Shown here piece by piece: positions 42,368-50,390 of a stretch of DNA of 64,000 nt (its first letter is position 1; the number at the start of each line of letters is the position of its first letter). Location of the stretch: the NCBI GenBank assembly GCA_963807975.1, contig CAWEDV010000001.1, positions 1,116,001 through 1,180,000 on the forward strand, in the 5' to 3' direction. The DNA is from JAACFF01 sp963807975. Lineage in GTDB: Bacteria; Chloroflexota; Anaerolineae; Promineifilales; Promineifilaceae. Both the position numbers and the translations under genes were made by a program. The notes beneath the pieces were generated by a model. The model had not been told where the DNA came from and ran no database searches. It was given only the letters and a program-made list of their open reading frames with translations.

Positions 42368-44338
42368 TCACGCCCCCAACTCATCTTCGCCCCATCTATG
42401 CTCATCCACCGGCAAGCCTGCCAGCTCCATTATTCTTAGGGCGTTTGTGGATGGGCATGGCCCCTGGTGTAATTTGTAATCAAAAACCATTACACCATCT
42501 TCAACCTGATCGCGAAAATGAGCATTGCCAATTTCAGCATTCACTTCAGCCAGTTTAACCAGCTCAAGATCATGGGTGGCAATGGCCCCGGCGCTGTTAC
42601 TGCCCAGCAGGGCTTTCACATAAGACCGGCTGCCTATAAGCCGTTCGCGATTATTAGTGCCGCGGAATATTTCATCTATCAAAAAGAACAACGGATAGGC
42701 ATGGGGGCGGTTTAACGCTTCAAGCAGCGCTTTCAACCTTCTCACTTCAGCATAAAAAAAGGAAAACCCGTCAGCTACTGAGTCGGTTATAGTAATCGAG
42801 GCGGCAAGACGGAATGGGATCAGCTCTAGGCTGTCGGCCAATACGGGTGCCCCAGCTAAAGCAAGGGCAATATTGACCCCTAATGTGCGCAGGAAGGAAC
42901 TCTTGCCGGCCATATTAGAACCGGTGATGATCATAATCGATCCGATGTGTTCGACGCGATAGTCATTGCCAACGCGCTCGTCAGCGGCAATCAACGGATG
43001 CCCCAGGTTAGTCCCATTGAACGGGATTGCCTCGCTCTCTTGTCCATGAGCACCACCAGCACCTTGAGAAGCACTCGACCTCAGTGGCGCGTGCAATTCA
43101 GCAAAGGGAGCACCTGGGTTAAGATAGGCAAAATAGGCCAAGCCAAAGAGAGCCTCAAGCTCATACCAGAGATCGAGCCAACCAGGCAGAAAATCCTGTA
43201 AATCTCTTTTGAACATTTCCATGCGGTAGGCCCAGAACACATCCCAAGGGAATATTGCGTTGAGAAGAATCGCAATTATTGGATTCATGCGAATCCCAGC
43301 GCCGGCCAAAATTCGGTTGGCTCGACGTAGCTGCATTGAGGGGCGCCTCTCGCCTGCGCGCAGTGGTTGAAGCATGTGCAATAGACCAGCTTTTCCAGCA
43401 AAAGATCGCTTCTCCAGCGCATCGAATACGATACCAAGCTGGCCGAGGCTTTCATGAATAAAGGCAGCATCGCGAAACAGAGGCTCCACTTTTCGCGACT
43501 GGCTGATCACAATAGCTCCGTAAATGAACCAACTGGCGATCCAAATTGGAGGAAGCCAACCAGCAAGGAACGCGGCCAACAGAAACAAGTTTAAGGGCAC
43601 AAATAAGAGCAGAACAATCAGGATCCAGCGCGAGGAACTGGTCTCGATTTGGAGCCCCAACCAATCGAGCAGTCGCTGCCCTGACCAGCGTGCGGTTGTG
43701 TTCCCCCGCTGGGGGCGGTCGTGCGCCGTCAGAAGGGCAGCTTGCTGGTTTGAACTGCCGGTAAACAAGGCGCCAAGGAGCAGACGGTCACGGAATGAAG
43801 ATAGGGAAATCAAGTCACGAACCACCGTCTGCCTGCTGCGCGTACGCGCGGGATCTGGTTCGGTTTCAACCAGCCAATCCTGCAAACGTTGACCGCCCTC
43901 TTGAGTGAGCGATACGTCAAGCAGGCGCACCAAAGATCGATCACCCACAAGATCGAGATCGTGGGCAAATGGGTGATCGGGAGACACGGAACTCGTGTGA
44001 CCCTCAGGGAGCTGATCCCAGTTTAAGGTCAATCTGGCCAGGTGCGTCTCCTTAATATGGCGCATCAGGCTGTGACGTGTGATGCTGGCATCAACTTGAC
44101 GGTGCCACCTGACCGTTAAGAAAAAAGGGATGAGCAAGAGCAGGCTGCCCACTGCCCAAGGTACAGCCCCCCAGGTTAAAAGCAGCGCAGCGCCAACAAA
44201 AAACAAGGCCAGGAATGTCAGCAGCCTCCAAAGCGTCAAACGATCACTTTGGCGCTGCAATTCTTCTATGCGGCGCACCAACCTGCTGTTCTGGCTGCGC
44301 AGCAGATCTATCCGGCGTTGGCGTCTTTTATTCATCAA
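42368..44338 (-). CDS. Membrane-bound MutS-like ATPase
   Basis: Protein of 656 residues keeping only the core and ATPase parts of MutS. The C-terminal ATPase has P-loop GSNMAGKSSFLRTLG (about 470-484), a SITITDSVADG block in place of the usual GDxxS motif, and Walker B PLFFLIDEIFRGTNNRERL, with AIATHDLELVKLA. The mismatch-recognising N-terminal domain (with its Phe-x-Glu) is missing. Instead there are two helices near residues 35-80 (LLTFLALFFVGAALLLTWGA, and one more) and another pair near 235-280. It would thus be tied to the membrane and not a mismatch repair protein. Its start overlaps the helicase-associated gene by 11 bases, so they are co-expressed. Function unknown; DNA segregation or repair at the membrane is a guess. 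Confidence 0.85.
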   Translation of the reverse strand: MMNKRRQRRIDLLRSQNSRLVRRIEELQRQSDRLTLWRLLTFLALFFVGAALLLTWGAVPWAVGSLLLLIPFFLTVRWHRQVDASITRHSLMRHIKETHLARLTLNWDQLPEGHTSSVSPDHPFAHDLDLVGDRSLVRLLDVSLTQEGGQRLQDWLVETEPDPARTRSRQTVVRDLISLSSFRDRLLLGALFTGSSNQQAALLTAHDRPQRGNTTARWSGQRLLDWLGLQIETSSSRWILIVLLLFVPLNLFLLAAFLAGWLPPIWIASWFIYGAIVISQSRKVEPLFRDAAFIHESLGQLGIVFDALEKRSFAGKAGLLHMLQPLRAGERRPSMQLRRANRILAGAGIRMNPIIAILLNAIFPWDVFWAYRMEMFKRDLQDFLPGWLDLWYELEALFGLAYFAYLNPGAPFAELHAPLRSSASQGAGGAHGQESEAIPFNGTNLGHPLIAADERVGNDYRVEHIGSIMIITGSNMAGKSSFLRTLGVNIALALAGAPVLADSLELIPFRLAASITITDSVADGFSFFYAEVRRLKALLEALNRPHAYPLFFLIDEIFRGTNNRERLIGSRSYVKALLGSNSAGAIATHDLELVKLAEVNAEIGNAHFRDQVEDGVMVFDYKLHQGPCPSTNALRIMELAGLPVDEHRWGEDELGA

Positions 44339-45995
44339 TTTTCAGGTTGTGTGCATCCAGAAACAGGCCTAGCTGTGTGGTGGCGATGAGGAAGTCTTTC
44401 CAGACGCCAGGCTTGATGACGACGGCAAGATCGCCCAGACTCTCCCCAATAAAGTCCCTGGTGCGTGGATTGGCGCGAAGGGTCTCCAAGATTGATTCAT
44501 CATTCACGCGCAGGACGGTGATCGACTCCAGGCGCGCCTCGACACCTCGTTCTTGCAGCCGGGCTGCAGCACGCTGAATGCTCTTTGGCAGCGTTTTGCC
44601 ACTGGCCTTGGCCAAGAACTGCAGCACACGCTCGCTGTCAATGCCCTGCTCTTTGGCCAGGGCCAGTGAGGCCGGGGTCAGGCGATAAAGAAATGGCTGC
44701 TTATCAACCACCGGCTGGGCCTCCGTGATTCTTGCCACCTGAAATCTCATATAGCGATTGCATGCCTGGGGCACGAGGACGGCGCCATCAGGTTCAACAG
44801 TGATGGGAATCTGCGTCTCCAGATGGTCCGCTGACTGTCCTGACAGCCAGTTGACGGCCCGTCCAGTCAAACGAAACTTGGTTTGTGCAGCCTTGGACAC
44901 GTCGGACAGATCGACCATGCCCAACCAGACCATAGGAGTCAGGAGCAAATAGCGCAGGAGGCGTCCTTCCACGTGATCCCAGGCATCGAAGCCGGCGAGG
45001 TAGCCATCATGCTCAGCATCTCTAATATACCAGGTGTCATAGTTGCCATCTGGTCTTTGAAAGTCTGGGTTGCTCAATTTCACAAAGTCGACCAGTTCCT
45101 GCAGTCGATACCATTTTTCCGTTCGCGGTAGGACATCCAGCAGGCCCGTGCGCGCCAAAATGGGATCGTTTTGCCAGTTCTCTCCTTCACAACGGAGACC
45201 GGGCGTGTGACAGAGATCGTTCCAATCACTATTGCTCCAGGCATCAGCCAGGGCCAACAACTGCGCTTCCCGATTTTTCTTAAGCCAGTCGACGGCGGCG
45301 CGAGTCGGACGAAATCCACCATCTTTGCGGCGCACCAGGCCCATTTCATTGGCCAGGGTTAATAAAAGAGATCGCCGTTCCGGGTCAGCATCCAACAAAT
45401 AATGATCAACCGAGCGGCGTTGTTCCGCTTTATGGGACATTTTTAATGAGACGGCAAGGAGCGTGGTCAGGTCATCTACGGCGGTTGTGGGGGCGATGGT
45501 GCTTTGTTGAGGCGCTGCGTCAAGAGGGGTCAAGGAGGACTGCGGCTGTTCAGTTTCTATTTGACCAATATTGGCAAAGGTGGACAAAAGTTCGGAGGGA
45601 ATGTAATAGAATTCCACGAGATCTTCGGCGGTCTCGTCAAAACCACGGAATAAAAAGCCTCGATACCAAAGGGCTTCAGTGGCACTCACGGGGTCAAGCC
45701 ATGGCTCCTCGCGTTCCATACGACCAGGTCCCATCAGGCGCAAATCACCGTGGTCACGGCTAAACACAGCAACAGGAGCACGCCCACCTTGAGAAACAAG
45801 GTCGCGTATCGCGGCTTCTTCCTCCGGCGGCAGGAAGAGCATCTCCTGCTGCATATCGACCTTGGATAATGCCTCAGTGAGGGCCGTAACGGCACCGCTT
45901 TTGTCAGAGCCGGTTAAATCAAGCTCCCACCATTCGGCAATGACGCGCAAGGTCAACAGTTCATGATCAAATAAGGCTTGTTCCAGGGAACGCAT
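44328..45995 (-). CDS. Helicase-associated (Helicase_C_3-type) protein without helicase core
   Basis: Protein of 555 residues. The last 190 or so residues look like the Helicase_C_3 domain found next to XPB-type helicases: PITVEPDGAVLVPQACN, FLYRLTPASLALAKEQGID, RVLQFLAKASGKTLPKSI. No P-loop, DEAH box or other helicase motif occurs anywhere in the chain. The N-terminal half has winged-helix-like stretches (LLLTLANEMGLVRRKDGG). In other bacteria such proteins accompany separate XPB helicases; none is in this window. The last 11 bases overlap the MutS-like gene, which suggests joint work on DNA. Confidence 0.72.
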   Translation of the reverse strand: MRSLEQALFDHELLTLRVIAEWWELDLTGSDKSGAVTALTEALSKVDMQQEMLFLPPEEEAAIRDLVSQGGRAPVAVFSRDHGDLRLMGPGRMEREEPWLDPVSATEALWYRGFLFRGFDETAEDLVEFYYIPSELLSTFANIGQIETEQPQSSLTPLDAAPQQSTIAPTTAVDDLTTLLAVSLKMSHKAEQRRSVDHYLLDADPERRSLLLTLANEMGLVRRKDGGFRPTRAAVDWLKKNREAQLLALADAWSNSDWNDLCHTPGLRCEGENWQNDPILARTGLLDVLPRTEKWYRLQELVDFVKLSNPDFQRPDGNYDTWYIRDAEHDGYLAGFDAWDHVEGRLLRYLLLTPMVWLGMVDLSDVSKAAQTKFRLTGRAVNWLSGQSADHLETQIPITVEPDGAVLVPQACNRYMRFQVARITEAQPVVDKQPFLYRLTPASLALAKEQGIDSERVLQFLAKASGKTLPKSIQRAAARLQERGVEARLESITVLRVNDESILETLRANPRTRDFIGESLGDLAVVIKPGVWKDFLIATTQLGLFLDAHNLKIDE

Positions 45996-46060
45996 AATCG
46001 CACCAGAATTGAAATTTATCTCAATTGAATAGATTCATATCCATTCTTTAGTCGCAGCTA

Positions 46061-46966
46061 TCAAACAAGCACGTCGATAGCCGCCAGCAGGCTAGTAATC
46101 GTTATTTGATGGACCTCATCCTGAGAAAATGAAAAGACTTCGCCGTCGATGTGAATGGGCAGCGGGTCTTTGCATGCAATCTCGATTTCCTTGTTCTGGC
46201 GCATTGTAACCAGCGGATTTGATGTGTGGGTGCCTTGAACGGCCGAGTTTAGGAAGCGCAGCGCCTTGATGCGGCTCATCGTATGTACCGTACAAGTGTC
46301 AATCCTATCGTCATCATTGAGTGCATCGGGCGTCAACATGAATCCTCCACCGTGACGACCACCGAGTCCAAAGGCGATAAACAGGCCATCTTCAACTAAT
46401 TGTTCATCGTCAAAGCGCATTTTAAAGTGAAACGGCCGAAAATCGAGAGCAAGGGTTTTGAGCACGCCCCAAAAATATTTCGCGAAGCCGTGCAGCCTGG
46501 TTATTGACCCAACCCTGATCACCACATTGGCATCAAAGCCAATACCCAAATTATTGGCACATAGTTTCTCCAGGCCGCGATCATCGACTACCTTGGCCAA
46601 ATCGACAGGCCGTACTTGATCGCGAAAAATCGTTTCGATCGCCTGAGGAATTTCCTTGGAAATGTTCATGGCATAGGCGAAATCATTGCCCGTACCGATA
46701 GGGATCGTGCCAAATTTCGCTTGTGATCTTCCATCTCTGAGCATGCCGTTGATAACTTCATGGACGGTCCCATCGCCGCCAGCAGCGATAATGGCGTCAT
46801 AACCTTCAAGCACAGCTTCGTGAGCAAGTTCATAGGCATGACCTGCATAGGCAGTAACAGCTAGATCCAACCCACCCCACTTTTCCCCTTCGGCGATGAT
46901 GATCTTTTTACTGTGCAGCCCATGTCCCAAATCGGCTAGTGGATTAAGAATAACCTTTACACGCAT
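46061..46966 (-). CDS. Diacylglycerol kinase-family lipid kinase
   Basis: Soluble lipid kinase of 301 residues of the DgkB/YegS type. The nucleotide motif IIAAGGDGTVHEVINGML is intact, as are FGTIPIGTGNDFA and the later DGLFIAFGLGGRHGGGF. Lipid substrate would be diacylglycerol (recycling to phosphatidate, which feeds cdsA) or a sphingoid/long-chain alcohol. ATG follows no strong ribosome site. It stands alone between oppositely oriented or separate units. Confidence 0.9.
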   Translation of the reverse strand: MRVKVILNPLADLGHGLHSKKIIIAEGEKWGGLDLAVTAYAGHAYELAHEAVLEGYDAIIAAGGDGTVHEVINGMLRDGRSQAKFGTIPIGTGNDFAYAMNISKEIPQAIETIFRDQVRPVDLAKVVDDRGLEKLCANNLGIGFDANVVIRVGSITRLHGFAKYFWGVLKTLALDFRPFHFKMRFDDEQLVEDGLFIAFGLGGRHGGGFMLTPDALNDDDRIDTCTVHTMSRIKALRFLNSAVQGTHTSNPLVTMRQNKEIEIACKDPLPIHIDGEVFSFSQDEVHQITITSLLAAIDVLV

Positions 46967-47124
46967 TGATTATGAACTCCAGTAATCTCCGGCTGGCAGC
47001 AAACGAACCCTGCCTTTAGTTTTCGACACGCTAAACTGCTGGTCATCCATATACCACGACAATACCTTGCAAGATTGCCTCGTTGTTTCTACGATATCAG
47101 GGCTGTGCTCATGATTTCGGCTGC

Positions 47125-47153
47125 TTTACACCCCTAGGCAATCATGCTACACT
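47125..47153 (+). promoter_or_regulatory. Promoter of the 158-residue membrane protein gene
   Basis: TTTACA (47125-47130), a 17-base spacer and TACACT (47148-47153) with TGC before it. It puts the transcript start near 47160, which supports the ATG at 47251 over the upstream start at 47083. Confidence 0.6.
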
Positions 47154-47250
47154 GCCATTTAGACTTAATGGTACGCTATCCCTGGCTGGCATGCCAACCA
47201 TAACCATTCTTATCAGACCCGTTTCGAAGGCCAGCAAGGGAAAGACCAGA

Positions 47251-47727
47251 ATGGAAGAAACCAGGCTAGAATCAGAAAACGATAGTGCCCGCCCGTCGCA
47301 GCGATCATTCCTCCTGGCGGTCATCACCCTGCTCGCAACCTTAATTCTATCATCACTCTGTGTTATCGCTTTGCTGCTCTCTGCACCACAGAAGGAGCTG
47401 GCAGCATCCCAAACTACTTCGATCACCCAGACGCCGGCTGTGCAGGATAGGGAAACTCCTGCGCAGGCTCCGCCTACGGCAGCGGCTGGTGAGCATGAGC
47501 CCAATACAGATGCGACAACAACAATTACAGCGACACCGGGCGCACGACGAATCGTCGATTATTCGAATCCAAGGACCAGTAACGCCCGTGTAATTATATA
47601 CAACCAGGTGTCGCGCCGTTCCTTGAGAATCATCACTTACCAAGAACCACCCGTAGTGACACTGGCAACCGATTTGGAAACGCCAAAGGCCCCGCTTCGC
47701 ATTATCAACTATGAAGTTGGGCAATAG
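47251..47727 (+). CDS. Single-pass membrane protein with Tyr-ended strand repeats, unknown
   Basis: A 158-residue protein: a short charged N-terminus, one membrane helix (FLLAVITLLATLILSSLCVI), a Thr/Pro/Ala-rich linker, then a C-terminal part with four short similar strands: RRIVDYSNP, ARVIIYNQV, LRIITYQEP and LRIINYEVG. Each has the pattern R-[IV]-[IV]-x-Y, spaced 15-30 residues, which suggests a small beta structure outside the cell. ATG 47251 follows AAGGGAAAG. No family recognised. It lies just ahead of pspA but has its own promoter. Confidence 0.6.
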   Translation: MEETRLESENDSARPSQRSFLLAVITLLATLILSSLCVIALLLSAPQKELAASQTTSITQTPAVQDRETPAQAPPTAAAGEHEPNTDATTTITATPGARRIVDYSNPRTSNARVIIYNQVSRRSLRIITYQEPPVVTLATDLETPKAPLRIINYEVGQ

Positions 47728-47794
47728 ATTCTCGCCCCACGGCTGCGTGAGGGCAGGTTCTGCACGGGAATGAAGGCTGGATCTTGTTAAGCAA

Positions 47795-47823
47795 TTGATA
47801 AACCAAGATCATTGATCTACAAT
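47795..47823 (+). promoter_or_regulatory. Sigma-70-type promoter of pspA
   Basis: TTGATA (47795-47800), a 17-base spacer, TACAAT (47818-47823). No sigma-54 (GG-N10-GC) site is evident, so control differs from the enterobacterial pspA. Confidence 0.72.
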
Positions 47824-47865
47824 GTCTATGCTTAACCAGCCTGGACAATCTAGAGGAGACATCAC

Positions 47866-48600
47866 ATGGCATCGTTATTGGACAAAACCCAGACTCTCAT
47901 TCAAGCTAATTTACATGATATGGTTGATCGCGCCTTGGAAGCAAATTCTGTGGCGGTCATGAAGCAGTATATTCGTGATGCAGAGGATAACCTGGATGAC
48001 CTTGAAGACGCAACGGCGGCGGTTGGCGGCGAAGTAAAAACACTGGAGAGAAAGTACAGCGAGTATAAAAAACGGGGTGACCAACTGGACCGCAATATTG
48101 ACCTGCTGCTCATGCAGGGCAAGACAGAATTGGCGGCTGCCGCACAGAGCGAATTAAACTCAATTCGGCGCATGCAGGAGCAGTATCATGAACAGTGGGT
48201 TCGCCAGCAGCGAGAGTATGAAGCGCTTAAGAGCGCGCGCCTGAAGCTGGAAGCGAAACTGGTAACCATTCGCCAGGAGCAGAAAGAAATGGAAGCTTTG
48301 CTGCAGTTGGCCAAATCGAAGGAACTAACCGTGAAGGCGATCAAGAGCCTGGATGATCTCGAAGGCTTGGGTGACAGTGATATCGCCAGGATGAGCGAAT
48401 CTATCCGCAGCCGCTTGGACAAGGCGACAGCAGCTAGTGAGATGTACGCCGGAAGTCTAAACGATCAGATGGATGATGTCATCGGTAAATCTGAGATCGA
48501 TCTGCAGTTGGAAGAACGCAAGCGGCGCTTGGGTTTGAGCGAACCGCCGGCGGCACCTTACATAGAATCTGAAGAGGAAGAAGCTGCAGCCAGCAGTTAG
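47866..48600 (+). CDS. pspA: PspA/IM30-family membrane-shaping protein
   Basis: An ESCRT-III-like protein of 244 residues that coats and steadies damaged membranes. It is almost all coiled coil, with the family start ASLLDKTQTLIQANLHDMVD and the long hairpin helices (KYSEYKKRGDQLDRNIDLLL, RRMQEQYHEQWVRQQREYEAL). The end is acidic (ESEEEEAAASS). ATG follows AGAGGAGA. The next gene, a membrane coiled-coil protein, is 83 bases on, and a PspC gene is 6.4 kb upstream, so a phage-shock-like membrane system seems present. Confidence 0.93.
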   Translation: MASLLDKTQTLIQANLHDMVDRALEANSVAVMKQYIRDAEDNLDDLEDATAAVGGEVKTLERKYSEYKKRGDQLDRNIDLLLMQGKTELAAAAQSELNSIRRMQEQYHEQWVRQQREYEALKSARLKLEAKLVTIRQEQKEMEALLQLAKSKELTVKAIKSLDDLEGLGDSDIARMSESIRSRLDKATAASEMYAGSLNDQMDDVIGKSEIDLQLEERKRRLGLSEPPAAPYIESEEEEAAASS

Positions 48601-48654
48601 TATCTTTTTGCGAAGCAGGTTGACCTATAAAAAATCGGGTATTAGGGTAAATAT

Positions 48655-48675
48655 GGGCGACCATCGGGGTCGCCC
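48655..48675 (+). repeat. GGGCGACC/GGTCGCCC palindrome before a start codon
   Basis: Eight-base-pair stem with a five-base loop, flanked by GTAA and TTAC that could extend it. It ends eight bases before ATG 48684 and takes the place where a ribosome site should be. Its sequence resembles short dispersed palindromes common in bacterial genomes. Confidence 0.6.
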
Positions 48676-48683
48676 TTACGATA

Positions 48684-49514
48684 ATGGCTGAAAAGAAAGA
48701 AGATTCACTGCGAGATAGGGTCCAGAAGGCGTTGATACGGGAGGCAGTGGTTCGCCCTGAAAGCGCGCTGGTTATTTCCATCTCGCTGCTGTTGGCGGTT
48801 TTTGCTCCGCAGGTTGGTTTCCTGGAGTTCATTCCATTCTGGATTTGGCTGCTGGGCGGCGCTGCTGCTGAAGCGGCCCTTATCTACAGCAGTTGGTCGG
48901 ATCCCGAGTTCGGCCGCAAAGTTGCCGCCAGGGAACTGCAGCATGAGTTCCAGCCCGAGAAATTATCCGACAGACGATTGCAGCAGCGGGTTAACGAAGC
49001 ACTCGATTACCGTAGTCGCATCGAAAAGGCGATCTTGGAGCAAGATGATTCATTGGTCCGGGATGAACTGAGCCAGACCGCAGACCAGATTGATGACTGG
49101 ATCGAACATATTTACAATCTGGCCAAGCGGATCGACCGCTATCAGCAAGAACGGGAAGTACTGGAGCGAGACCGCAAACGAACGTCGGCGCGGATAATAG
49201 AACTGCAAGGGCTGTACGCCCGGGAAGAGAATTCCAATATCAAAGACCAGATTTCGGCCACGCTGGAAAGCAAGGAACGGCAGCTCGCTACCCTAGATAA
49301 ACTGGATGATACGATTCAGCGTGCCGAACTACAATTGGAGCGCTCTCATTCGCTGCTGGCCACGATATATTCGCAGACAATGCTGGTCGATGCCAAGGAT
49401 ATCGACAGCGGCCGTTCACGCCGTCTACGCCAGGAAATCGGCGACGAGGTGGATGAACTGCAAGATATGCTGCTGGCCATGGATGAGGTCTATACATCAC
49501 AAAACAGTTCATAA
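48684..49514 (+). CDS. Membrane coiled-coil protein next to pspA
   Basis: Protein of 276 residues. Two hydrophobic segments near residues 28-70 (ALVISISLLLAVFAPQVGFL and FIPFWIWLLGGAAAEAALIY) form a membrane hairpin, and about 200 residues of coiled coil follow (IDRYQQEREVLERDRKRTSA, ESKERQLATLDKLDDTIQRA), ending acidic. No enzyme motif. Its place after pspA and its similar coiled-coil length suggest that it recruits or scaffolds PspA at the membrane. That is inference; no family was recognised. There is no Shine-Dalgarno sequence, but a hairpin stands right before the ATG. Confidence 0.72.
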   Translation: MAEKKEDSLRDRVQKALIREAVVRPESALVISISLLLAVFAPQVGFLEFIPFWIWLLGGAAAEAALIYSSWSDPEFGRKVAARELQHEFQPEKLSDRRLQQRVNEALDYRSRIEKAILEQDDSLVRDELSQTADQIDDWIEHIYNLAKRIDRYQQEREVLERDRKRTSARIIELQGLYAREENSNIKDQISATLESKERQLATLDKLDDTIQRAELQLERSHSLLATIYSQTMLVDAKDIDSGRSRRLRQEIGDEVDELQDMLLAMDEVYTSQNSS

Positions 49515-49566
49515 TCTGGATAATATGAATGTTTTCTCCAGAACATGAGCGAGATTAGCAAAGTGT

Positions 49567-49595
49567 TTGTCAAAATTACGCCGCTCTGCTAGCAT
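49567..49595 (+). promoter_or_regulatory. Promoter of rplI
   Basis: TTGTCA (49567-49572), a 17-base spacer and TAGCAT (49590-49595) with extended TGC, about 40 bases ahead of ATG 49637. Confidence 0.55.
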
Positions 49596-49636
49596 TGCAA
49601 GTTGGCTTTATCATTAATTTGGAGAAGTATTCAGCT

Positions 49637-50308
49637 ATGAAAGTGCTGCTTAAAGAAGATGTTGAAAACCTGGGCTATGCAGGTGAAGTTTACACTGTCG
49701 CCGATGGTTATGGACGGAATTATTTGATTCCCAAGGGCATGGCGGTTATCGCCAACCCCAGTGTATTGAAGCAGGCCGCGGGTTGGCGCAGAAAAGCCGA
49801 AACTCGACGCGCAGAACTGCGAGCCGAACATGAAGCATTGTCCGCACGTATCGAGGAAACATCCTTGACGTTCACCGCCCGCGCGGGTAATACGGGCAAG
49901 CTGTATGGTTCCATTACGACCGCGCAGGTTACCGATGCTTTAAACGAAACGTTGGGAACGGATATCGACCGGCGAAAGGTGGGCACCGAGCCGCTGCGGC
50001 AGTTGGGTGAACATCAAGTGGTCGTCCGTCTGGGCGGCGATTTCCAACCACATGTCACTGTAAGGATCGAGTCTGAAGACGGCTCTATTGGACCGTCAGA
50101 AGAAGAAGAAGTTTTGGTAGAGGTTGAGGTCGAGGAAACTGAGGTTACTGAGGAAACTGAGGTTACTGAGGAAACTGAGGTTACTGAGGTTACTGAGGTT
50201 ACTGAGGAAACTGAGGTTACTGAGGTTACTGAGGTTGACGAAACCCAGATCGCAGAGACTGAAACCGTGATTGACGAAGCCGTCGTCGATGAAACTGAGA
50301 CGGAGTAG
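49637..50308 (+). CDS. rplI: 50S ribosomal protein L9 with repetitive acidic tail
   Basis: Large-subunit protein of 223 residues; normal L9 is about 148-150. The first 148 are standard: MKVLLKEDVENLGYAGEV, the Gly/Asn block VADGYGRNYLIPKGMAV, a long connecting helix, and the C-terminal rRNA-binding domain (GKLYGSITTAQVTDAL). The extra 75 residues are almost wholly Glu, Val and Thr, encoded by an array of 11 nonamers (50132-50230). ATG 49637 follows GGAGAAG; an upstream in-frame start at 49595 is unlikely. The gene is monocistronic or read with the RodZ-like gene. Confidence 0.95.
   Translation: MKVLLKEDVENLGYAGEVYTVADGYGRNYLIPKGMAVIANPSVLKQAAGWRRKAETRRAELRAEHEALSARIEETSLTFTARAGNTGKLYGSITTAQVTDALNETLGTDIDRRKVGTEPLRQLGEHQVVVRLGGDFQPHVTVRIESEDGSIGPSEEEEVLVEVEVEETEVTEETEVTEETEVTEVTEVTEETEVTEVTEVDETQIAETETVIDEAVVDETETE
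50132..50230 (+). repeat. Nonamer array in rplI (11 units)
   Basis: Eleven perfect 9-base units of two kinds: A = GAGGAAACT (Glu-Glu-Thr) and B = GAGGTTACT (Glu-Val-Thr), in the order A B A B A B B B A B B. No other substitutions occur, which points to recent expansion or strong homogenisation. The unit is a multiple of three, so slippage changes tail length and not frame. Confidence 0.97.
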
Positions 50309-50360
50309 TCTCTCTTCTTTTTACGGTATACAGAAGTACCCACAACAGCTAACTTAATTG

Positions 50361-50384
50361 GGCGCGGACCACGAGATCCGCGCC
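50361..50384 (+). other. Hairpin directly before the RodZ-like gene
   Basis: Eight-base-pair stem GGCGCGGA/TCCGCGCC with an eight-base loop, six bases before ATG 50391. There is no U-run and no ribosome site between stem and ATG. It could be a post-rplI processing or attenuation signal, or part of the coding region if translation begins at TTG 50358. Confidence 0.5.
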
Positions 50385-50390
50385 GTAAAT

